Shown piece after piece: positions 54,909 to 64,000 of a DNA stretch of 64,000 nt. Each line of letters begins with the position of its first letter. The stretch's first letter is position 1. The stretch spans positions 496,001 through 560,000 of the forward strand of contig NZ_CP043626.1 in the NCBI RefSeq assembly GCF_008807415.1. Reading direction: 5' to 3'. Origin of the DNA: Pseudomonas denitrificans (nom. rej.) (GTDB lineage Bacteria; Pseudomonadota; Gammaproteobacteria; Pseudomonadales; Pseudomonadaceae). Made by a program: the position numbers and the translations under genes. The notes below the pieces were generated by a model. The model was given only the letters and a program-made list of their open reading frames with translations, had not been told where the DNA came from and searched no databases.

Positions 54909-55106
54909 GTAGGAGCGAGCTTGCTCGCGAACCATCCCCGCGCCGACGTACCAGCTTTTGTAGGAGCGGACTTTGTCCGCGATTGGAGTTTCCATCCACG
55001 CCGAAGCCACGGCGAAGCACAAACGTAGGATGGCGTGGAGCGCAGCGATACCCATCGATTGCTGTGCGCGGGGCAGCATGGGTATCGCAAGCTCCACCCA
55101 TCCTAC
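54909..55106. repeat. REP cluster in the loop of the large inverted repeat
   Basis: Two REPs (GTAGGAGCGAGCTTGCTCGC at 54909; GTAGGAGCGGACTTTGTCCG at 54960) and one full copy of the GTAGGATGG...GGGTATCGC palindrome (55025-55106, same family as 3608-3688). Confidence 0.8.
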
Positions 55107-55130
55107 AAAACCCCTCAACGTCGCTGCACT

Positions 55131-55518
55131 GGCTTTGGCTCTTGCAAGTCCTCCAGCGAAACAACCGCACGCGCCGAAATGCCCCTTTCAGGAGGCCGAA
55201 GGTGATCGGAGTTTCAGGGGGAGAGCGGCATGGATGCCGCGGAAGCCGCGACTGGCCAGGGATGGCCCTTCGCGGCGGCCCCCTGAAACTCCGAAGAACC
55301 GAGGGTACTTTTCGCGAAGCGGAAAGCCGGATGTCAGGGGCAAGACCTTTGCCTTCTTTGGGGCGTTTGCCAAAGAAGGTCGCCCGAGGGGGCGAAACAA
55401 AAAGCCCGCGCGCACGCCGAAGCGGCGCAGAAACACCCATTCCGAAGCAACCGACCAACACCGGCACCGAAACAGGCGCCGGCCCTGCCGGCGGATCGCG
55501 GGCAGGGACCGCTCCTAC
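55131..55518. repeat. Right arm of the ~1.1-kb imperfect inverted repeat
   Basis: Reverse-complement partner of 54439-54892; ends in a REP half (CTCCTAC). Together the 54.4-55.5 kb interval, about 1.2 kb without a credible gene, is a composite of dispersed repeats. Confidence 0.75.
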
Positions 55519-55545
55519 ACCGAGCGGCGAAGGGAAGAGCAGAGC

Positions 55546-55577
55546 GATGGGTATCGCTCCGCTCCACACCATCCTAC
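55546..55577. repeat. Half copy of the GGGTATCGC...CCATCCTAC repeat
   Basis: GATGGGTATCGCTCCGCTCC-ACACCATCCTAC; supplies the TAG stop codon of the BRO-N gene (55574-55576). Confidence 0.75.
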
Positions 55578-56041
55578 GTCGTGCTCTCCGGCCCGAGGCT
55601 CAGCTCGGGCCAGTTCTGGTAGGGCACCCAGGTCACGCCCTGCCACTTCAACACCGACAACGTCGTCGTCCCCCGCAGGAGCTCCCGTCTCGGCTCGCCA
55701 GCATCCAGCCGATGCTGGTCCCGCAACGCCGGAATCACATGCAACGACAACCACTGCCGCACGCTGCGATTCTCCGGATGGAAGTAGTGAATCAACGCCG
55801 CATACACCGCCGACTCGCTGATCAGCAGCTCATCGACGTAATCGCCGCTGCCATCGCGCACCCAGGCGCGGCGGAACTGGTCGTCGTCCAGGTTGCGTTC
55901 CACGCGCTCGGCCAGCCATGGAACGCCGATCAGCCGGCCCAGATCGTGGGCGCAGAACCAGCACTGGTCTTCCAGCAGCACGGCGCGCAGCAGGCGCTTG
56001 TGGCGGATGAATTCGGTGGGGATCAGGACCTCTTCAGACAT
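55574..56041 (-). CDS. BRO-N domain protein (phage antirepressor-like)
   Basis: 155 residues from the ATG at 56041, with GGAGG (CCCGGAGGTGCGCC) upstream. Residues ~15-110 follow the BRO-N fold: L-L-E-D-Q-C-W-F-C-A-H-D-L-G-R-L-I-G, R-N-L-D-D-D-Q-F, Y-V-D-E-L-L-I-S-E-S-A-V-Y and R-Q-W-L-S-L-H-V-I-P-A-L-R. BRO-N is the DNA-binding part of viral and phage antirepressors; no C-terminal partner domain is present. The start overlaps the end of a 28-codon leader ORF, and the ~300-bp leader has a P4-immunity-like RNA architecture. Probably a phage- or satellite-derived regulator. No integrase is nearby. Confidence 0.82.
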   Translation of the reverse strand: MSEEVLIPTEFIRHKRLLRAVLLEDQCWFCAHDLGRLIGVPWLAERVERNLDDDQFRRAWVRDGSGDYVDELLISESAVYAALIHYFHPENRSVRQWLSLHVIPALRDQHRLDAGEPRRELLRGTTTLSVLKWQGVTWVPYQNWPELSLGPESTT

Positions 56042-56120
56042 GGCGCACCTCCGGGAAGGAGGGCGAAGAGGGCGGGTACAGCGAAGCGCCTTCGGGGCGA
56101 CGGCTGGGGATGACAGGCAT
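56034..56120 (-). CDS. 28-codon leader ORF overlapping the BRO-N start
   Basis: M-P-V-I-P-S-R-R-P-E-G-A-S-L-Y-P-P-S-S-P... ends R-H-V then TGA, overlapping the BRO-N ATG (eight bases shared). An AGAGG lies eight bases before the ATG at 56120; a second ATG two codons earlier is in frame. The ribosome site is inside the seqC-like element, so its translation, and by coupling that of BRO-N, can be shut by base pairing. Ser/Pro-rich sequence suggests the act of translation matters more than the peptide. Confidence 0.55.
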   Translation of the reverse strand: MPVIPSRRPEGASLYPPSSPSFPEVRHV

Positions 56121-56128
56121 TTCCATTA

Positions 56129-56157
56129 CCTCTGTGTGATGTGGCCAGCTTTCTTAG
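56129..56157 (-). promoter_or_regulatory. seqC-like element
   Basis: On the transcript: CUAAGAAA (56157-56150), 11 bases, CACACAGAG (56138-56130). Both blocks are complementary to the seqB-like element. It includes the Shine-Dalgarno AGAGG of the leader ORF. Confidence 0.65.
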
Positions 56158-56165
56158 GGCTGGGT

Positions 56166-56240
56166 GCCGGGAGCTAAGAAACCCCACACAGAGGGCCGGA
56201 CGTATTCCCCTTTCGGGTCTTGTATTAGCCCACTCCCGGC
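56166..56240 (-). ncRNA. CI-RNA-like structured RNA carrying seqB
   Basis: A 75-nt segment closed by a perfect 8-bp stem GCCGGGAG / CUCCCGGC. Inside are a GGGC/GCCC helix and a CCC-GAAA-GGG hairpin with a GNRA tetraloop, leaving CUCUGUGUG-GGG-UUUCUUAG (56193-56174) unpaired. That strand is complementary to both seqA- and seqC-like elements. Size, closing stem and exposed pairing region resemble the 69-nt phage P4 CI RNA. Expression not shown. Confidence 0.65.
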
Positions 56241-56250
56241 GTCGCAGAGG

Positions 56251-56309
56251 TTTTTCGAGGACGAATGAATCCAGCGTGCTCGAAAAAGCCGCTTAACTTT
56301 CGGGAGCGG
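56251..56309 (-). terminator. Mutually exclusive terminator / anti-terminator hairpins
   Basis: Reading the minus strand: CCGCU (56309-56305), 11-base loop, AGCGG (56293-56289), then CUUUUU form a short intrinsic terminator. Its U-tract is also part of a 9-bp stem UUUUUCGAG (56287-56279) / CUCGAAAAA (56259-56251). The two structures compete, as in attenuators. Confidence 0.55.
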
Positions 56310-56317
56310 TCAGGCCG

Positions 56318-56339
56318 CTGTGTGACAGGCGTTTCTTAG
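56318..56339 (-). promoter_or_regulatory. seqA-like element
   Basis: On the transcript: CUAAGAAA (56339-56332), 7 bases, CACACAG (56324-56318). It is a direct repeat of the seqC-like element and complementary to the seqB strand. It lies upstream of the putative terminator. Confidence 0.65.
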
Positions 56340-56396
56340 GCGCCGCAAAATAGTACGAGGAGATATCATTCTCCGTCAATAATCGAGTGTCGCGAT

Positions 56397-57806
56397 TTAA
56401 GAATCTCCATCTTTTATTTTTTTAACAATTTCAGGTAGTTCGTTGTAATTTTTTATCCACAGGACAGAAACTCCGAGTTTATTAAGTGACGCTTCTTCCA
56501 GTCCTCTGAATATTCTTCCGATGTCTGTATCGCTATTTTTTGCTTTCGCTTGCCAATGGTCTTTGAGAACTACGTAGTGCCTTGCGCCACTTCTTTTTAT
56601 TTGAGATATTTCAAGTAGTCTTCTTTGGTTGGGGTCAGTCATGCTGAATCCAATGAAGAGGCAAACGTTGTTTCTTAGAAGGTTTAATTGAGTTATGTTG
56701 GTCCAAGAATATGGGTCTATGAATTGGTTGTGGTAGGAGTCCTCAGATAGCACAAGGGTGGATTTGGTTTTTTCTGATATTTCACCTTCCTTGGGTAAAT
56801 ATCCATGAGGATGGTAAATCGGTAGTTCATTGGAAGATGGGGTGTCGGATTCTTGAGTTATATTGAAGAAAGGAATCGATCTTCTTTTTAGCTCTAGATT
56901 TAAGGTTTCGTCGAAGTTGTAGTTGACTACGGCGCATAAGCCCTGCTTAGCTCTTTGTGGAGAGCAGAGTGCCCCGATTTGTTTTATTAGCTCAGTTTGC
57001 TTCTCTTTGTCGAAATTTAGGTAGAGTGAGTTTCTTACGTGCTGGGCAAAATCATTTCCCAGTGCGTTTGATAATATTCTTGCTGTGATAATTGGAGATG
57101 TTGAGGATTCTGTTTTGAAAATTGATAGAAATTCGTCAATTTCCTTTGGGTTCGCATCTTCGACGTTTTTTTCAATAGTTGACCTTGTGAGCCTCTCCAG
57201 CAGCTCAGTCCAGCTTGGTAGTCCGCAGTCAAGAGAAACGCCAGCGCCTATGTATAAAACCAATTGATCGTTATTGTATGCGCTTTGCAGTGACTTTATG
57301 TGTTGGTGGTTGGAGGCTTCGGAGCTTCTGTCTTTAAATTGCTTTAATGCAGTGGTGAGGAATTTTATGTTTAGCGGAAATGAGATGCTGGGGTATTTTT
57401 CACTTAGTTCATTTATAAGCTTCTTGCCATAAATGACTATGTGATGGGAGCCAGCCTTTTCCAGCGCTAGGTTGTAAGATTTTACTTTGCTGTCAGGTAG
57501 GTCCGTGATTAAAGCAATGCTTTGGGCGTCAGGGAAAAGAGATGAGATTCTTCCAGAGGATCTAAATATTTGATTTATATTTGGGGAAATAAATATTTCA
57601 ATTATTGTTTTCCCGGGTTGGTCTCGAAAGCCTTCCGGGATAATTGCGTCTATAGCCTTGTATTGGTTGCCTGCTTCGGGCCCTAGTAGAAAAGTTTTCC
57701 CTTCCTGTAAGGCCTCCTCTTTGATCAAACTCAATATTACCCGCTCATTTGTTGAGTTGGATATCTTGCTAGATATCTGGAAGATAAAATCAGAGGCGGA
57801 TGCCAT
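56397..57806 (-). CDS. SIR2-domain protein with N-terminal nuclease-like domain (putative anti-phage effector)
   Basis: 469 residues, ATG at 57806 with AGGAGC upstream. Strikingly AT-rich compared with all neighbours, a sign of transfer. Residues ~170-415 are a SIR2 NAD-binding fold: Y-I-G-A-G-V-S-L-D-C-G-L-P-S-W (187-201), catalytic-type Asn in V-N-Y-N-F-D-E-T-L (~297), His in I-Y-H-P-H-G-Y (~334) and G-F-S-M-T-D-P-N (386-393). Residues ~1-160 may be a PD-(D/E)xK-like or degenerate restriction fold (D-A-I-I-P-E-G-F ... G-K-T-I-I-E-I-F). SIR2 domains of this class deplete NAD+ in abortive anti-phage systems (Thoeris ThsA, DSR, SIR2-pAgo). It lies just behind the nrdB terminator, with no partner gene evident, so it may act alone. 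Confidence 0.85.
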   Translation of the reverse strand: MASASDFIFQISSKISNSTNERVILSLIKEEALQEGKTFLLGPEAGNQYKAIDAIIPEGFRDQPGKTIIEIFISPNINQIFRSSGRISSLFPDAQSIALITDLPDSKVKSYNLALEKAGSHHIVIYGKKLINELSEKYPSISFPLNIKFLTTALKQFKDRSSEASNHQHIKSLQSAYNNDQLVLYIGAGVSLDCGLPSWTELLERLTRSTIEKNVEDANPKEIDEFLSIFKTESSTSPIITARILSNALGNDFAQHVRNSLYLNFDKEKQTELIKQIGALCSPQRAKQGLCAVVNYNFDETLNLELKRRSIPFFNITQESDTPSSNELPIYHPHGYLPKEGEISEKTKSTLVLSEDSYHNQFIDPYSWTNITQLNLLRNNVCLFIGFSMTDPNQRRLLEISQIKRSGARHYVVLKDHWQAKAKNSDTDIGRIFRGLEEASLNKLGVSVLWIKNYNELPEIVKKIKDGDS

Positions 57807-57822
57807 TTTCTGCTCCTAAATG

Positions 57823-57847
57823 AAAAAGCCCCGCACTAGGCGGGGCT
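57823..57847 (-). terminator. Rho-independent terminator of nrdAB
   Basis: On the minus strand, GCCCCGC-CTAGT-GCGGGGC followed by TTTTTCA, ~90 bp past the nrdB stop and 17 bp before the SIR2 start. Confidence 0.88.
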
Positions 57848-57934
57848 CTTCGCTTTCTAATCACTGCCCCAACATTCCATTTCGGGTTACAGCGTTTCTA
57901 ATGGTCTTGACTTGCGGTCTTGCTACTACTTCCG

Positions 57935-59182
57935 TCAGTCCCAGCTCAGCGCGCCGCCGGTCTGGTACTCGATCACGCGGGTCTCGAAGAAGTTCTTTTC
58001 CTTCTTGAGGTCCATGATTTCGCTCATCCACGGGAACGGGTTGCTGGTGCCCGGGTATTCCTCTTTGAGGCCGATCTGGGTCAGGCGACGGTTAGCGATG
58101 AACTTGAGGTAGTCCTCCATCATCGCGGCGTTCATGCCCAGCACGCCACGCGGCATGGTGTCGCGAGCGTATTCGATCTCCAGCTGGGTGCCCTGGAGGA
58201 TCATCTGGGTGGCCTCGTCCTTCATCTGGGCATCCCACAGGTGCGGGTTCTCGATCTTGATCTGGTTGATCACGTCGATGCCGAAGTTCAGGTGCATGGA
58301 TTCGTCGCGCAGGATGTACTGGAACTGCTCGGCGGTGCCGGTCATCTTGTTGCGGCGGCCCATGGAGAGAATCTGGGTGAAGCCGCAGTAGAAGAAGATG
58401 CCTTCCAGGACGCAGTAGTAGGCGATCAGGTTGCGCAGGAACTGGCGGTCGGTCTCCGGAGTACCGGTTTCGAACTTCGGATCGGAGATCGAGCGGGTGT
58501 ACTTGAGGCCCCAGGAGGCTTTCTTCGCGACCGAAGGAATCTCGTGGTACATGTTGAAGATTTCGCCCTCGTCCATGCCCAGCGACTCGATGCAGTACTG
58601 GTAGGCGTGGGTGTGGATCGCTTCTTCGAAGGCCTGGCGCAGGATGTACTGGCGGCACTCGGGGTTGGTGATCAGGCGGTAGACGGCCAGCACCAGGTTG
58701 TTGGCGACCAGGGAGTCGGCGGTGGAGAAGAAGCCGAGGTTGCGCATGACGATGCGGCGCTCGTCTTCGGACAGGCCGTCCTTGCTCTTCCACAGGGCAA
58801 TGTCGGCGTTCATGTTCACTTCCTGGGGCATCCAGTGGTTGGCGCAACCATCCAGATACTTCTGCCAGGCCCAGTCGTACTTGAAGGGTACGAGCTGGTT
58901 GAGGTCGGCGCGGGCGTTGATCATCTGCTTGTCGCCGACTTGTACGCGGGCGGCGGAGCCTTCGAGATCGTCCAGGCCTTCCTGGATGTCCAGGGCGTCG
59001 AGGGCCTGCTTGGCGCGGGCGACGGCGTCGGAGTCGTCGGCGGAAACGGCGCGCGCTTCTTCGACGGAGCCAGCGGCGTCGGCGTCGAGTTTGTCAGCGT
59101 TCTGCGCGGCAGCCTGGGCGACGGCCGGGGCGGCCTTGGCTTCGGTGGCGTCTTCTTTGTCGAATTCGTCCCAGCTCAGCAT
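57935..59182 (-). CDS. nrdB: Class Ia ribonucleotide reductase, beta subunit
   Basis: 415 residues. Di-iron ligands appear in [19 protein letters not shown] and the first E-rich helix; C-terminus G-G-A-L-S-W-D is the peptide that docks into NrdA. An Ala/Glu-rich N-terminal extension (~60 residues) precedes the core. Provides the tyrosyl radical for dNTP synthesis. ~210 bp downstream of nrdA, same transcript. Confidence 0.95.
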   Translation of the reverse strand: MLSWDEFDKEDATEAKAAPAVAQAAAQNADKLDADAAGSVEEARAVSADDSDAVARAKQALDALDIQEGLDDLEGSAARVQVGDKQMINARADLNQLVPFKYDWAWQKYLDGCANHWMPQEVNMNADIALWKSKDGLSEDERRIVMRNLGFFSTADSLVANNLVLAVYRLITNPECRQYILRQAFEEAIHTHAYQYCIESLGMDEGEIFNMYHEIPSVAKKASWGLKYTRSISDPKFETGTPETDRQFLRNLIAYYCVLEGIFFYCGFTQILSMGRRNKMTGTAEQFQYILRDESMHLNFGIDVINQIKIENPHLWDAQMKDEATQMILQGTQLEIEYARDTMPRGVLGMNAAMMEDYLKFIANRRLTQIGLKEEYPGTSNPFPWMSEIMDLKKEKNFFETRVIEYQTGGALSWD

Positions 59183-59328
59183 GGGTCCTCTCCTGTTCTG
59201 GATGGCCGTTCTAGGGCGGCCTGATGTCTGGTGGCGTGTGGTGCACGCTAAGAGCTTGTGCGTCTTCCGTCCTGCGCGGTGCGCGGCGGAGGAGGCTGTT
59301 GTTCGGTGGGGAAAAGGGGCCCGGAAGA

Positions 59329-59365
59329 GCCCCTCACCCTAGCCCTCTCCCAGAGGGAGAGGGGA
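59329..59365. repeat. CCCTCACCCTAGCCCTCTCCC repeat between nrdA and nrdB
   Basis: Single arm of the family found as an inverted pair at 13598-13727, here with the small AGAGGGAGAGGGG hairpin. It lies inside the nrdAB transcript. Confidence 0.75.
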
Positions 59366-59392
59366 CAGTCCGTGCGGTCTGCCGTTTCGGTG

Positions 59393-62308
<2,916 letters not shown>

Positions 62309-62494
62309 GGGTGGTTGTCTCCACGTTCTCGTAATTTGGTGTGTTGCTGACGCCGGGGCGCCGTTCCTAGATAAAAAGAGCAAAAAGAGCAGTCGCCCGC
62401 GATTGCAGCCGCGAGCTGGAATTCTTCTGGAACAGGGGGAATGACCCGAAGCGCCTCCCTGGCCCATCTCGGGTGCCGGCTTTACGGGCCGGGA

Positions 62495-62510
62495 CCACAA
62501 TACCTAGTGG
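62495..62510. promoter_or_regulatory. NrdR-type box upstream of nrdA
   Basis: CCACAATACCTAGTGG, i.e. CCACTAGGTATTGTGG on the nrdA strand, fits the NrdR consensus ACACTATATATTGTGT in 11 of 16 positions including both half-site cores. ~190 bp upstream of the nrdA start. Confidence 0.5.
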
Positions 62511-62770
62511 TGTTGAACGTTACGTTGCAACACCCGTACCGCATTTCCATCGACATGAATCGCTCCTTGCGGGTGGGCCCGCCTGGCACATCAGTACGTC
62601 TGGAATACGTTGTGGTGGAACCGGAGGAGCCGTGGAACAGGCTCGGGATTTCGACTTTCTTCTTGTGTCCGGTTCGCTGCTGCAACCCCAAGATGTAGGG
62701 GTATACCGCAACGGGGATACAAGATAATGCGCTAAGGGGGTGTTTGCAAGGCGGGGAGACGGGGAAAAGC

Positions 62771-62779
62771 TGTGGATAA
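62771..62779. promoter_or_regulatory. DnaA box
   Basis: TGTGGATAA, the exact reverse complement of the DnaA consensus TTATCCACA, in the nrdA upstream region. DnaA activates nrdAB in enterobacteria. Only one perfect box is seen, so it is not an origin. Confidence 0.65.
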
Positions 62780-62909
62780 AATGTGCATGGAATGTGGGTG
62801 AAGCGGGGTAACTCGCGCTATCCCTGATGCTGTCTGCCTTTCACCGTTCGTCGTGCCTGGCGACAGATTTTTCACACGCGTAGGGGGCGCTGCACGGGGA
62901 GGAACACTA

Positions 62910-62925
62910 CCACAATATGTAGTGT
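62910..62925. promoter_or_regulatory. Second NrdR-type box
   Basis: CCACAATATGTAGTGT (ACACTACATATTGTGG on the other strand), a better match than the first, 415 bp further upstream and nearer the response-regulator gene. The 770-base gap between nrdA and that gene otherwise shows no gene. Confidence 0.55.
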
Positions 62926-63078
62926 TTCTGGCGCAGCAGCCCTTGACCTTTTTGCGTAATGCCTGTTTACGCCGTTGGCGTGCGGCGGCGCTGGCAATCT
63001 GGCTACAATGCCGGCCGCTTTTGCGGGCTCTCTATAGTTAGGGGGCCCGTGCTCGCTCATGGCGCATCAGGAGGCAAG

Positions 63079-63783
63079 GTGGAACAAGAAGCGCGCATTC
63101 TCATCGTCGAGGACGACCAGCGACTGGCCGAGTTGACCCAGGATTACCTGGAGAGCAACGGCCTGGCGGTGTCCATCGAGTCCCATGGCGGCAAGGCGGT
63201 GGAGCGGGTGCTGGCCGAACGGCCGGACCTGGTGGTGCTCGACCTGATGCTGCCGGGTGAGGATGGGCTGTCCATCTGCAAGCGCCTGCGCCCGGACTAT
63301 GACGGGCCGATCCTGATGCTCACCGCGCGTACCGACGACATGGACCAGGTGCAGGGCCTGGAGATGGGCGCCGACGACTACGTGTGCAAGCCGGTGCGCC
63401 CGCGCGTGCTGCTGGCGCGCATCCGCGCCCTGCTGCGCCGCAGCGAGCCGGCCGAAGCCGCGCCTGTGGTGGGCGGCAAGCGCCTGACCTTCGGCAAGCT
63501 GGTGATCGACAACGCCATGCGCGAGGCCTGGCTGGACGAGCAGACCATCGAGCTGACCAGCGCCGAGTTCGACCTGCTCTGGCTGCTGGCGGCCAACGCC
63601 GGGCGCATCCTCTCCCGCGAGGAAATCTTCAACTCCCTGCGCGGCATCGAGTACGACGGCCAGGACCGCTCCATCGACGTGCGTATCTCGCGCATCCGCC
63701 CGAAGATCGGCGACGACCCGATGCACCCGCGCCTGATCAAGACGGTGCGCAGCAAGGGCTACCTGTTCGTCGGGGAACTCTGA
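63079..63783 (+). CDS. OmpR-family response regulator
   Basis: 234 residues from a GTG at 63079 with AGGAGG upstream. Receiver domain: I-V-E-D-D-Q-R, phospho-Asp in V-V-L-D-L-M-L-P-G-E-D-G (~55), K in V-C-K-P-V-R-P-R; winged helix ending V-R-S-K-G-Y-L-F. RstA/CpxR-like. Its kinase is not in the window; the next gene is an acetyltransferase. Divergent from nrdA. Confidence 0.9.
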   Translation: MEQEARILIVEDDQRLAELTQDYLESNGLAVSIESHGGKAVERVLAERPDLVVLDLMLPGEDGLSICKRLRPDYDGPILMLTARTDDMDQVQGLEMGADDYVCKPVRPRVLLARIRALLRRSEPAEAAPVVGGKRLTFGKLVIDNAMREAWLDEQTIELTSAEFDLLWLLAANAGRILSREEIFNSLRGIEYDGQDRSIDVRISRIRPKIGDDPMHPRLIKTVRSKGYLFVGEL

Positions 63784-63786
63784 GCC

Positions 63787-64000
63787 GTGAGCGCCGTGCC
63801 ACCGTTCCCCGAGCTGCACGGCGAACGCTTCCGCCTGCGGGCTTTCACCGATGCTGACCAGCCGGCGGTGTTCCGCGCGCTGTCGCATCCCGAGGTGATC
63901 CGCTACTACGGCGTCTCCTACGCGACGCTGGAAGCCACCCGCGAGCAGATGGAATGGTTCGAGCGCATCTATAAGGAAAGCAGCGGCATCTGGTGGGCGA
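63787..64000 (+). CDS. GNAT (RimJ/RimL-like) acetyltransferase, 5' part
   Basis: Runs off the right edge; only ~71 residues are seen from a GTG at 63787. H-G-E-R-F-R-L-R-A-F-T-D-A-D ... L-S-H-P-E-V-I-R-Y-Y is the N-terminal pattern of RimJ/RimL family N-acetyltransferases. Starts four bases after the response-regulator stop, so co-transcribed. Confidence 0.75.
   Translation, partial: MSAVPPFPELHGERFRLRAFTDADQPAVFRALSHPEVIRYYGVSYATLEATREQMEWFERIYKESSGIWWA

Noticed and set aside
54339..55520. CRISPR array
   Set aside because: Repeats are inverted and irregular, without constant-length spacers, and no cas gene is present.
54856..56113. Long open frames on both strands (e.g. 54856-55572 minus, 54899-56113 plus) across the repeat region
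   Set aside because: They are Arg/Pro-rich translations of inverted repeats and REPs, lack ribosome sites, and frames are open on opposite strands simply because of high GC content.
54366..57806. Complete prophage or integrative element
   Set aside because: No integrase, att repeats, capsid or replication genes are visible; only the SIR2 gene and the BRO-N module.
62309..63078. Possible replication origin because of a DnaA box
   Set aside because: A single perfect box without an AT-rich unwinding element or clustered boxes; nrdA promoter control explains it better.

Overview
The window is about 64 kb of GC-rich chromosomal DNA from a Pseudomonas, most likely of the P. aeruginosa/nitroreducens/citronellolis group. 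The evidence is gene content and order: trkH - CpxRA-like locus - ispZ - PHP - yciO - scpAB, then gapA/edd-glk-gltR-gtrS-gtsABCD-oprB, and nrdAB beside an OmpR-type regulator. It also carries typical Pseudomonas REP repeats (GTAGGAGCGG...). It is ordinary chromosome except for one accessory patch between ycaC and nrdB (about 54.4-57.8 kb).

Layout. 1-5.9 kb: end of an Lhr-type helicase, a GT39-like membrane glycosyltransferase, a DUF962 protein, an AraC regulator, TrkH and a nitroreductase. 5.9-9.6 kb: an envelope-stress cluster on the minus strand (response regulator, CpxP/Spy-like protein, sensor kinase, and a stand-alone protein that looks like a decayed HATPase domain), with a CpxR-like GTAAA-N6-GTAAA site. 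9.7-16.1 kb: YciI, YciB/IspZ, PHP exonuclease, YciO, TrpS, ScpA and ScpB. 16.3-18.6 kb: periplasmic beta-glucosidase BglX. 19.9-33.1 kb: the glucose regulon. GapA diverges from Edd across two HexR-type operators; Edd-Glk-GltR-GtrS are followed by the glucose ABC transporter GtsABCD, porin OprB and a hexose-6-phosphate mutarotase. BglX would release glucose in the periplasm, OprB and Gts import it, Glk phosphorylates it, Edd and GapA feed the Entner-Doudoroff route, and GtrS/GltR sense the supply.

33-54 kb holds small conserved proteins, a YihY membrane protein, two LysR regulators, an SGNH esterase, a lone PilT/PilU-like ATPase, a soluble PAS-PAS chemoreceptor, a hybrid kinase divergent from a LuxR-type regulator, a LysE exporter, PpiC, MdaB, a monooxygenase, a diguanylate cyclase, a two-repeat CAP protein, a bicupin ureidoglycine aminohydrolase, an SOS-controlled DUF1654 gene and YcaC. 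57.9-64 kb: nrdB, nrdA, a response regulator and the start of a GNAT acetyltransferase.

The most exciting region is 55.5-57.8 kb. An AT-rich, evidently acquired gene encodes a 469-residue protein with a C-terminal SIR2 NADase domain and an N-terminal nuclease-like domain, a plausible anti-phage effector. Just downstream, a BRO-N gene is preceded by a non-coding leader. In the leader a central sequence (seqB-like), displayed inside an RNA closed by an 8-bp stem, is complementary in two blocks to an upstream copy (seqA-like) and a downstream copy (seqC-like). The downstream copy contains the Shine-Dalgarno of a 28-codon leader ORF overlapping the BRO-N start. This is the layout of the phage P4 CI-RNA immunity system, seen here as a solitary chromosomal module.

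Four genes (araC-like, yciO, edd, nrdA) each lack a single base in a G/C run, restoring of which gives the expected protein. This pattern points to sequencing or assembly error, although real mutation cannot be excluded from one sequence.
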